From: Spirogloea muscicola
Taxonomy: Eukaryota; Streptophyta; Zygnematophyceae; Spirogloeales; Spirogloeaceae
Direction: 5' to 3'
Assembly: GCA_009602725.1 (NCBI GenBank)
Contig: WELB01000149.1
Span: 92,561-103,301 of the forward strand
DNA: 10,741 nucleotides
In this document: positions 1 to 7,822 of the stretch, in pieces
Layout of the letters: each line of letters starts with the position of its first letter
Numbering within the stretch: the first letter of the stretch is position 1
Position numbers and translations under genes: made by a program
The notes under the pieces: generated by a model
What the model was told of the DNA's origin: nothing
The model's input: only the letters and a program-made list of their open reading frames with translations
Databases searched by the model: none

Positions 1-3000
1 GCCGGGGAGCGCGGCGCAGGCGGCGGCGCTGGAGGCCCTGGCGGCGGAGCTGCGCGCCGGCCGCCTCTCCATCCCGCAGCTGGTGCGCCCGCCCCCGCCG
101 CGCCGTCATCTGTGCCGCTTCGGCGGCGCTGCCGCTCGTCCTTCCTTTGCTCGTCCTTCCCTTAGCCTGTGGCTCCGCTAATATGGTCATGGACACCATC
201 TGTATGCACCTTGTTGGCTTATTCAGCCGCTCTTCTAACGTCAGCAGCCGCATTTTGGCTTTGCAGGTTGGCGGCCTGGGGGACTACCTCACCACCGAGG
301 ACAACGCCGTGCGTGCCCGCGGTGAGCCGCCGCCATCGGCGGGCCGGCAGTCCTGCCCCGCATGTCGCAGGCGTGGCCTGGTCACTGCTTGGCCCGTGGC
401 CAGAACAACTTGAACCCTGACTGACAAAACCTCGCACCGCGAATCTCAAAAGCCCCGTCGCTCCTACTCTGCCAGCGTCTCTACAGCTGTCACCTGATTA
501 ATAGACTCACAATGCACACGACACACTTCTAACATAGAAGCCCTGCTTGGTATCACTAAAGTCACCTTTTCATACACCTGAAGTACCTTGACGCACCACC
601 CGTCGTGCCACGGCCGTCGGCGCGGCCGTTGCAGGCACGCTCCTGTTGGGCGAGCTCACGAGGAGCCTGGCCGGCGTGCCGCTGGCCCTCTCGGCGCTCC
701 ATAACCTGGCCGTCTTCTTCACTGCCCGCTTGGTGCGTTGCCTCGCCTCCGCTGCCACTCTCTCATGGCTGGTCCTAGCGACTCACCTGTGAAGCGCCAT
801 CCCGCTAGCGACTCACCTGTGAAGCGCCATCTGCTGGTTGGTCATGAGCGCCGGTTGACGTCCAGCCTGTGGCATGTGCCTCGTGCAGTCGGACTGGCCG
901 GCGCTGACAGGAGCGTTAACAGGAGCACTGGCGCTGCTTGAGCGCCAGCCACCCGCCAATGCGCTGGCGGTATTCGATGTCTCCGTGCTTGCCAGGGCTG
1001 CGCTGGCGGAAGTGCAGGTCCAGGTCCTGGCGCAGCCGGCGAGGATGGTGAGCGGCGCGCGCTCTGCATGTGAACTGCCAGAAGAGGGCCTCGCTCCTCG
1101 TCCTGTCCCGATCAACAATGATCCCGCAGATCAGCTGCGTTGCTGACAGCGCAGCCGGTTGGCGTGTCGGTTGCAGCTTGCCTTGTCATTGCTCGAGCTG
1201 CTGCTAGACCGCTACCCGGCTGCCACGGTTGGCCTGGTGCGCTGCTACCTCTCCTGCCTGCTTAGCAGCTAGCAAGCTAAGAACATCTAGAATTTTGCTC
1301 TGTTGTGACTGAGTCTGTCAAAGTCTCCTGCATTCTTTCGAAATGCAGCACAGAGTGGACTTCTGTCACTTATGCGGGGTCGCTTGACCACCTTAATGAC
1401 ACACTCAAGGTTTCCTACCTTGATGACCGCTCTGTGCCACGGCAGGGCACAGAGGTGGTAGAGGGCGTGCTCTCGGCGGTCGATGGCGAGAAGGACCCGC
1501 GCTGCCTCCTTCGGGCTTTCCGCATACTCAAGCTCCTGGCACAGGGCATGGCGGAGCACGGTGGGGAAGCTGACCATGAAGGGCTCGCAGGCGTCGCAGA
1601 GGACATGTTCGAGACCATGGCCTGCTACTTTCCCATCTCCTTTACGCCGGTGAGGCTGGGCTCAAACCCTTAATAAGAAGTCCAGCGCATGCAATCCAGG
1701 TTCTGCTTTGAGATAGAGTCTCAGGCATTTGCTTTTGAGTCCAGTCATAGACTTCAGGGGTTCACTTTAAAGTGTGCTGAACAATTGCAAGCAGTGGCAA
1801 GTCTTGCATGGTCATACAATGGCAATGGAGCCCGCTGACATGCGGAGCTGCCTCCCTTGTGGCTCTGTAGCCGCCTGGAGATCCGCGGGGTATAACGCGC
1901 CAGGACCTCGCCGCTGCACTCCAGGTACAGAAGCTATACACTTGAGTATGGCACCAGGACCATTTCTCAAAGCTGAGCTGAGGGAGCAGGACTGACGCAT
2001 AAGTTCATGTGCCCTGACCATCCGCAGCTCTGTTGGGCAGCTGCTGATCCAACGTAGCCCAGCAGCCCGCTGCTGGGCCGCATCATGTGACAATGCGTGT
2101 GCCCTGTGCTCGTAGTCACGCAGCACACCCTGGCAGTAACAGAGAAGCTCAGCACCTTTCTCCTGATTCCGCTTTCATAAGCGCAGGGGGCGATGGTCGC
2201 ATCGCCGGAGTTTGCGCAGTACCTCGTACCGCTGCTCATTGACAAGCTCGGCTCCTCCTTGGTTGCTGCCAAGGTATCAACACACAGTCTGTGCTGCTCA
2301 CCTCTGCGGGAGCCACCCGCGGCTGTGTCCAGCATCCTTGTACTCCTAGTTGCTCTGTTGTGCATAGGCCCACTATTGCACTCCTCGTTACTAGTGTCCA
2401 TCCGGTTCAATACACAAACCTTTTCAAAGCGGAATGAAATCACTTCAATATATTCAAAGCATCTGTTGCAAGTCTTGAAGTGCAATGCAAGGTTTGAGGC
2501 TTAAGAGCTTGCAGGAGATTTCAGGTGCAGATCTAGGCTGGTGCACTCCCTATACTTTTGCAGATTATGGGAATTCTGAAATACGGATAGCATCTTGCAG
2601 CTGGACTCGCTGAGCTGTATGCGCGCTTGCGCCGAGGCCTTTCCTGCACCAGCGCTGGAGCCTCACCTGGACAATATCTGGCAGGCTCTCCGGCAGGAGC
2701 TGCTGCCATCGGCGGCTGCTGCAGCATTGGCTGCAAGCGATAATGGCAGCGGCATTGTCAGTGAGGCCAACTCAGGAAAAGTTCGTGCGCTTGCTCTTGC
2801 ATGCCTCACCACCTTGGCCAGAGAGCCTGGCATGGCTAGCGTGGTGCTCCGAGATCCCTGCGTCAATGACCTGCTCTCAGCGGTCGCCACAGAGCACGAC
2901 AGTCAGTCCTCCGCAAATGCTTTGGTGGGGACTGGAGCCATCGCAATTGGCGAGGTCCTGGCGGCCGTGACGCGTGCGTCGGCGGCCGTTGGGGAGAGCG

Positions 3001-6000
3001 TGGCAGCAGCCGTCCTTGTGCCATTGCTTGCACGCAGCAGCTGGCAAGAAGCAGTGGGAATTTGCTGCTCACTGAAGCTGGCTGTTGCCGCGGACATCGT
3101 AGACGCCCTGAGGGAGGCGTGTGCCGGCAGCAGCCCCTCGTTGTGCTTAGTCTCGCAGGACCTTGCCGAGCTCTTCCGCGGGCCAATGCCGGACATTGTT
3201 GACGAGTGCCACCTGCTAAGAGGTACGTCACAGCTACTCATATCCACCAGTGGGTGAATGCATCTTCCTTTCTTGCCGCTTGAATTCGCCGCAGCACTGT
3301 ATGGCTGTCGTTCTTGCATGCTGCTCAGTGCGACTTTCTTGTAGTGCATACATTAGATTGAAGGTGATCTAACATGCAACAGGACTATCTCAAAGTGGGT
3401 TCCTTGAACACCTCCACTTTCCGTTGTCGCTTGCTTCGTCAGAATCTGACGGCAAACCCTGGGGCAGTCAGGGGCCTCCGCGCGCTTTCGACATTCTCTG
3501 CGGCCAGCGGTGGCTCTCCCCTAGATCGGCACCAGGCTGCCAGCATTTCTCGCCTCTTCGCCTTCCTGCTCTTGGCCCACGACGGCCTTCCAAGCCTTCA
3601 GGACGCTGCGACTAGCGCTCTGGTTGTGGTTGCTGTTGCTGAGGAGCCCACTGAGCAAGGTCAGACTTCTCTTGAATGTCCCCTTTCTGTCCAGAATCTT
3701 TGAAGAGATTACTTGTTACCTCTTTGAAAGTGTACCATGGTACACTTTGAGATGAGTTTACTGATTTTGATGATGATCAGGACTGCTCCAAGCAGTACAT
3801 ATAGCAGTTGAGCTTAGGACCTTGAAGACCCCAACATTGAGCTTCTGACTCTTGCTGAAAGGGTAGGTACCGTGCTGCACGAGGCCGTGGAGCCGCTGCT
3901 GAACGAGTTGACGCAAGAGGGCAGACCGGCTCAGGACCTTGAGAGGCGCCTGCCGACGGCTGTGCAGGCCCTGGTGGCACTGGCGGCAGCCCGAGCAGAC
4001 ATCCTGGGCCATGTGATTGTGCAGCTTGAGGACTTTGTCCTGGGCAACTTTGGAAAAGCCATGGTGAGCTTAATGGGGCCAGGCCATGGAGCCAGTGTGT
4101 ACCTTCACTTCTAGCTTCTCTGGCTCAGTCGACCATGTGCCCGAAGATATATGGATGTGTGTCTATCAGCTCTTCTATCTACAAAATAGCATTGTTCCTG
4201 ATATTGTTTGCAATCACTTTCAGGATTGCTGATAGTGGCATTGTATCTCTTATGCAAGTGCCCAGGAGGGCTCAGGAGCGCAGCACGTGGCCATATTACT
4301 TTAAGTCCTTGCTCGTCAGCTCTTAGTGAGGTGTGTACCTAAGCAGTACTGATCTGACTGTAACATGAGGCACTGTGCACTGGTGCAGCATTCGTACTTG
4401 TGCAACAATCACTCTTTCAAGGTTGTGCACAATTGCAGCCCCATTTGGTGGACTTTTGCAAGCGTGCAGGCCCGATATAGGAAGTGGTCAACGAGACCTT
4501 ATGTTTGCTTCCCGACTCTGGGGCCTGGCTGTTGATGCTGCTGGCGATTGCAAAGATGCCGCACAAGAGGTGCATTACTGATGTTTCTGATAGTTGATAT
4601 AGGGAACATTGCTGATTACATCAATTCGTTAGTAAATCATCGTGGGCCCTTATGGAGACTTCGGACAAGACCAAGGACATGACCAGATTTTACGGTGGCA
4701 GGTGCTGGCGCTGTCTGCTGCAAATGCCATGAGGAGAATTGTACGAGGGCATTCACTTGAACAGCAGGAAACTCTCTTGGACGAGCTCCGTAGACGACGT
4801 GTTGCTGGGCTGGCAACAGCTGGGCTGGAAGAGCCTGCATTGCCGGTAGGACCTCGTATCAGATTGACCAGCTGGGCTCTGGCTTGGCATTTGTCTTCTC
4901 AAAGTTGGTCTGTTATCAAGTGTTTCATGATTTTAAAACATTTCTTTTTTCATAATTGTGGAATACTGGTATGCTTGAGGGCGCAAGCATGTGCTTATGC
5001 TTCTGATTTCCCCGCAACTTGCAACCTGCCACTTAACCCGTAGAAAATTTTCCACTTCTGGAGACAGTGATGTAAACCGCCATGCTTTTCCTGCTGCATC
5101 AGCAGCTGACAGCTACGGAAGGCGTTGCTCGGGCGCCTTGCCACATGGCCCTGCTGGCGGGAGTGGTTGTGGCGCTAAGGCAGCATACCACAGTGGCGCA
5201 GGACAAGGGTCTCATCGCTCTCCTCCTCAACTACGCCATAGCAGAGGATCAAGAGTTACCTGGCATCTCGGACCTTGCGGCCACAGCCGTGGCTGCGATG
5301 CTCAATAAGTGGCCGGAGGAAAGCGCTCAGGAACTTGCCTCGCCCCAGCACGTCCTCCTGGACGACATGTTGGCTCTCGTCTTGGATGAGACTTTCCTGC
5401 CGGCCGCCCGGTCGAGAGAGCTACGTCCTGTGCAGCAGGAAGAGGGTGCCAGCACCAGCGGTCGGAGAGACGAGCGCGGCACGACACCAAAACCGAGGAG
5501 GGCCGCGACAAGGAGGCAGACTCTGGCCGTTGCAGCCCTGGGCCATGTGGCAAGGGGTTTAGCAATGCGAGGGCACAAGCGGTTCGCAGACATTGTGGAC
5601 TTGATGCTGACACTACTGCAGGTAGAAATCCCAGAGCAAAATGTAAGTGGCGATCAGATGTCCGGCTGTGAAGGAGTTCCGGCACAGGAGCTCGAGGAGC
5701 TTGTGGTTGTCGTGGCAGCCAGCAGGGCCCTGGCCATGGTTTGCGAGGACACTGAGGATTCTCTTAGCAAGGACGACCATATACAGCTGAAGCTGCTGTA
5801 TAAGCAGCGGTTCTTCCAGCATCTTCTTGGGCTGCTGATTGAAGGCACTCGGACCTTTCCGCAGTACAGGCAAGTTGCTATCATCCCGAATGAGATGCCA
5901 GGTGCTCAGTATTTGTGCTTGCTTCCTGTGCACGCGCCTGTGATATGCACATCTGCGGAACCATCTACGGAGCTTGTGCTTCCTGAGCCACAGTAATATG

Positions 6001-7523
6001 TGCATGAGCAGTCTGGTTGTATGACGTCCAACCCATGAGGTTGGCCTTATCTCGTTGTTCTCGTCTGGCAGGGCAAACTATCTGCAGGCATTTGCCACGT
6101 GTCTGAGTGGGCTGCCCAACTCAATGCTCAAGCTGGAGATTGGCAGAGTAAGCCTCTGCTCTCCAGAGTTGCATCTGAGAGTGAGAAAGGTCTGTTTACT
6201 AGCGGAATGTGGCCTGTTTGATACAACCTTACTTCAGCTTCGAGTGGCAGAGCTTGCAATCCCCCACCTTGGCATGTTCCAGTTCGGCTCACGATCTTCC
6301 TGAGTAGCCAATCAAGCCGTTTTAATCCTCTTCATTGGGGGCAGCAGGTCCTCCCCCTTTTGTTGGAGTCCCTTTCCGTGCTGAAGGACGAAGGAAGTGG
6401 CAGGCAGGGCAGCAATTTGCGGCTCCTTACCTCGGCACTCTTCGTCTTGGCCAACATCCTCATGGATCCATTGCAAGGTCCGGTGTTGGTCACTTGACTT
6501 TCTCTGTAATGGTCAACCGGCAAAGCATGTCATATATGCTTCTCATCAAGTGCTAATAGACAATCTGACTGGATCTTGGCAATCTGAGCCGAGAAACTTG
6601 CACGGCTTCGCGAAGTCAAGACAACTTGTTGCTAGTTGATGTTACTGACACCAACAAAGAGCTTGCCTTCAGGTCGTGAAGTGGTTTCCAACTACCTCCC
6701 CTCCATAGTCTCCAGGCTCCTGCCGCTCCTGTCGTACCTGCCTTCCACGGTATGCTCTTGGAGGTGTCCTATATCCGACATGTGCACCATCAAATATAGT
6801 CACTCTGAGAGTCGCCAAATGACTTAGAACAGCACGCGCATTGGCTTCGATTGAGCACGCCAAGCGAGGCTTCTGGTCCATGACTTCAGATCGTGGTGCA
6901 GACTGTCCGGGAGACGGCGTTGCAGTGCCTGCTCATTCTGGTGGATTTCAGCCATGCACAGCTCTACCCGCTGCGCACCCAGGTTATCCTCTATCGATGA
7001 CTTTCATGGGAGCATAAGCTGCAATTGCTGAGCAGCCGTTTAAGATGTCAGGTTGTGTGACTCTTAGCAATGCAGCCCCTGCATTTCATGTGATGGGACC
7101 CTGACTTTGATGAGCTGATGCAGGTTCTGAAGGCTCTAAACAAGGCCTTGGATGATCCAAAGCGCTCAGTGAGAAGGGAGGCTGTTCGCTGTCGCCGTGC
7201 CTGGTAAGGGCCAAATTGCTGCTGTGCAAGAGTGGTAATACTAATGATGAGGATATATTCTCTGCCGATATGCACGCAAGATACTTTGCATTAATATCTT
7301 TGAACAATCATCAAACTTGACTGCTGCATTGTGGCATGCCTCTTGGATTAAGCAAACATTGTCGAGATATCTTTTATGAAGGTTGAGCAGAAGCAAATGA
7401 ATTGATCTCATCCCGTACTTAAAAGGTTAATAAACTGGAAGCTGAGGCTGGTGCTCAGAGCCAGCCTGCAGAAACCCCACTTGACCCACTGTTATCTCTT
7501 CTTGCAGGGCATCTTTGACCTGA
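1..7523 (+). CDS. MMS19: MMS19-like CIA targeting complex scaffold protein (5' partial, about 20 exons)
   Basis: MMS19 is a cytosolic and nuclear HEAT-repeat scaffold. With CIAO1 and CIAO2B it hands 4Fe-4S clusters to DNA enzymes such as XPD, polymerase and primase subunits, and DNA helicases. My exon model is 2-82, 267-321, 635-732, 889-1047, 1177-1236, 1446-1649, 1871-1924, 2187-2273, 2601-3222, 3443(or 3468)-3659, 3867-4063, 4439-4569, 4702-4845, 5106-5869, 6072-6147, 6348-6477, 6673-6749, 6902-6982, 7124-7203, 7508-7523. Family signatures are GDYLTTEDNAVRARG near the start, VDGEKDPRCLL, CYFPISFTPPPGDPRGIT, LVPLLIDKLGSSLVAAKLDS, KQRFF, and the C-terminal ALDDPKRSVRREAVRC. Roughly 1,100 residues are visible, against about 1,030 in human and 1,134 in Arabidopsis. 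The start codon lies upstream of the window. The joins 9/10, 10/11 and 11/12 are uncertain; the others are phase-consistent. Identity is firm from known family motifs; exact ends of some exons are inference. Confidence 0.95.
322..634 (+). other. MMS19 intron 2
   Basis: This 313-nt intron runs from donor G|GTGAGC to acceptor GTTGCAG. Reading across it, I see no conserved coding run, RNA gene or repeat. Open frames over its first part are extensions of the exon and its shadows. Confidence 0.8.
775..831. repeat. 30-bp tandem duplication in MMS19 intron 3
   Basis: A 27-nt stretch beginning CTAGCGACTCACCTGTGAAG at 775 is repeated exactly at 805, giving a 30-bp period and just under two copies. 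Both lie in the intron between exons 3 and 4 (733-888). The unit contains TCACCTGTGA, itself a near-palindrome. The simplest reading is a recent slippage or local duplication event. Confidence 0.9.
2274..2600 (+). other. MMS19 intron 8
   Basis: This 327-nt intron runs from donor AAG|GTATCA to acceptor CTTGCAG. It is AT-richer than the flanking exons. I see no gene or convincing structured element in it. A 172-codon open frame on the minus strand (1967-2485) runs across it and exon 8, but shows no recognisable protein and was rejected. Confidence 0.75.
2601..3222 (+). other. MMS19: MMS19 exon 9, central HEAT region
   Basis: This is a 622-nt exon of 207 codons plus one base. It follows the acceptor TTGCAG at 2599-2600 and ends at the strong donor AG|GTACGT. 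It begins LDSLSCMRACAEAF, which continues the LDSL motif conserved after the LIEKL helix in human MMS19. The rest is helical and alanine/leucine-rich with alternating amphipathic stretches, as expected for HEAT repeats, for example ALALACLTTLAREPG and AAAVLVPLLARSSW. No cysteine cluster or catalytic motif is seen, which fits a scaffold. The end phase (1) does not match the pyrimidine-rich acceptor at 3442, so the next join is open. Confidence 0.88.
3329..3363 (+). other. Candidate MMS19 micro-exon (35 nt)
   Basis: The segment follows the acceptor CTGCTCAG and precedes a GAAG|GTGATC donor. It would take exon 9 from phase 1 to phase 0, exactly what the pyrimidine-rich acceptor at 3442 needs. 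It would encode VRLSCSAYIRLK, where homologues have roughly a dozen residues between the end of exon 9 and the GLRAL helix. The support is splice-site logic only; sequence similarity is weak. Confidence 0.3.
3727..3748. repeat. Perfect 22-nt palindrome in MMS19 intron 10
   Basis: The half-site AAAGTGTACCA is followed directly by its exact reverse complement TGGTACACTTT, with no spacer. The element lies in the intron between exons 10 and 11 (3660-3866). It could form a short cruciform or RNA hairpin or be a dimeric protein-binding site, or it may be chance. No target-site duplication is visible. Confidence 0.9.
4064..4438 (+). other. MMS19 intron 11, possibly hiding a micro-exon
   Basis: This 375-nt stretch is the longest non-coding gap in the gene model. 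It runs from the clear donor ATG|GTGAGC to the acceptor AATTGCAG. Several internal acceptor-like sites exist, for example CACTTTCAG at about 4223 and TTGCTCGTCAG at about 4320. The end phases (0 and 1) do not match, so an unseen small exon is likely. I could not pick one with confidence. Confidence 0.6.
5106..5869 (+). other. MMS19: MMS19 exon 14, start of the C-terminal domain
   Basis: At 764 nt (254 codons plus two bases) this is the largest exon. It opens LTATEGVARAP, then a helical stretch with LLAGVVVALRQH and a LNKWP segment corresponding to the conserved LLNKxP / LVNKWP of the MMS19 C-terminal domain. A basic, probably disordered insert (about 5425-5520, with STSGRRDERGTTPKPRRA) sits between HEAT blocks. 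The exon ends with LLYKQRFFQHLLGLL, matching the MFRQRFF / LYRQRFF motif of the family. It starts at a tandem CAGCAG acceptor, so a Gln could be added or lost. It leaves through a GC donor (AG|GCAAGT). Confidence 0.9.
5870..6071 (+). other. GC-AG intron of MMS19 (intron 14)
   Basis: The exon ends CAG TAC AG and the intron begins GCAAGT, which is the canonical GC-AG donor with otherwise perfect pairing to U1. The acceptor is CTGGCAG at 6071. Joining AG to G gives Arg and the protein reads FPQYRANYLQAF, matching the family. No GT donor in the area gives the right phase. Confidence 0.85.
6072..7523 (+). other. MMS19: MMS19 exons 15-20, C-terminal HEAT repeats and stop
   Basis: Exon 15 (6072-6147) encodes ANYLQAFATCLSGLP, equivalent to PNYLKGLSHVLNRLP of human MMS19. 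Exon 16 (6348-6477) gives VLPLLLESLSVLK and ALFVLANILMDPLQ. Exon 17 (6673-6749) gives EVVSNYLPSIVSRLLPLL. Exon 18 (6902-6982) gives VRETALQCLLIL and LYPLRTQ. Exon 19 (7124-7203) gives VLKALNKALDDPKRSVRREA, the most conserved C-terminal motif. Exon 20 (7508-7523) adds W-ASLT and TGA. All joins are in phase. In the known CIA complex this C-terminal end binds CIAO2B and clients. The CRRAWAS ending resembles plant MMS19 (CRQAWAS), which supports splicing of the last intron. Confidence 0.9.
7204..7507 (+). other. Last MMS19 intron (intron 19)
   Basis: This 304-nt intron starts TG|GTAAGG inside the conserved Trp codon and ends TTCTTGCAG. If it is retained, the reading frame stops at once (TGG TAA at 7202-7207). 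An AATAAA hexamer sits inside at 7429-7434. No gene or repeat is seen. Confidence 0.8.
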
Positions 7524-7822
7524 GCGGTGGTCGTCCCTGCATATGGAATAGGAGAAAGTGGAAGTATAGTGTTCAGGGAGCAAAAGCTCAGCCCAACTTT
7601 GAGGTTGACCTCATCGGCGGTGCTGCTGGTTCGCATGGTGCTCATTGTGAATGCAGATGGAGCACTCGTGGGGCACTTCCTCACGATTTGATGCTTTCAC
7701 CCATCCGGTTGTGAGCATTGCAAGCAAAAGTGCACCAAAGTAGCACTCCGGCGCAACTGGTGCCAATGGCATCAGATTGGCTACCTCCATGTATGTCAGA
7801 AGTCCGACAAGCTCTGCTGGCT
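7524..7822. other. Convergent intergenic region / 3' UTRs
   Basis: This 299-bp interval separates the MMS19 stop (7521-7523) from the DnaJ-gene stop (7825-7823). It should hold both 3' UTRs. I looked for the green-algal TGTAA poly(A) signal in both directions and found none here. I see no conserved coding run, terminator-like hairpin or repeat. Confidence 0.75.

Larger units (their letters stand above)
2..2273 (+). other. MMS19: MMS19 exons 1-8, N-terminal domain
   Basis: These eight exons encode about 266 visible residues of the MMS19 N-terminal HEAT domain, all in matching phase. Exon 1 (2-82) is alanine-rich and ends AGRLSIPQL. Exon 2 (267-321) gives VGGLGDYLTTEDNAVRAR. Exon 3 (635-732) gives TLLLGELTRSLAG and LHNLAVFFTARL. 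Exon 4 (889-1047) starts SDWPAL and contains EVQVQVLAQ. Exon 5 (1177-1236) is LALSLLELLLDRYPAATVGL. Exon 6 (1446-1649) holds the near-invariant DGEKDPR and ends CYFPISFTP. Exons 7 (1871-1924) and 8 (2187-2273) continue PPGDPRGITRQDL and PEFAQYLVPLLIDKLGSS, which follow the animal and plant proteins almost residue for residue. Donors are mostly GTGAGC, GTGCGC or GTACAG, and all acceptors are CAG or TAG. The first codon in frame starts at base 2; no ATG is visible, so exon 1 is cut by the window edge. Confidence 0.92.
3443..4845 (+). other. MMS19: MMS19 exons 10-13, middle region with uncertain joins
   Basis: Exon 10 ends at 3659 and carries GLRALSTFSAASGG and FAFLLLAHDGLPSLQDAA. Its start is 3443, after a good pyrimidine tract (NLTANPGAV then looks coding), or 3468, the only simple acceptor in phase with exon 9. 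Exon 11 (3867-4063) carries LHEAVEPLLNELTQ and ARADILGHVIVQLEDF; an earlier phase-compatible start is 3828. Exon 12 (about 4439-4569) carries FGGLLQACRPDIGSGQRDLM. Exon 13 (4702-4845) carries VLALSAANAMRRIVRGHS and joins exon 12 and exon 14 in phase 0. The similarity to MMS19 here is at the level of HEAT-repeat pattern and position, not sharp motifs. Exon 11 ends in phase 0 but exon 12 needs phase 1, so a micro-exon or a different boundary is likely in 4064-4438. Confidence 0.7.

Noticed and set aside
1967-2485. Minus-strand open frame of 172 codons
   Set aside because: It spans MMS19 exon 8 and two introns in antisense, has no recognisable domain and a mixed, cysteine-scattered composition. 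It is most likely chance.
3764-3850. C/D-box snoRNA-like arrangement (TGATGA then CTGA about 80 nt later) in MMS19 intron 10
   Set aside because: The flanks do not form the terminal stem and no clear internal C'/D' boxes were seen.
4135-4326. Hydrophobic open frame resembling a membrane peptide
   Set aside because: It lies in the AT-rich MMS19 intron 11. Its hydrophobicity follows from T-rich sequence, and it has no similarity I recognise.
5302-5685. Minus-strand open frame of 127 codons
   Set aside because: It is the antisense shadow of MMS19 exon 14, whose + strand protein is clearly the conserved one.
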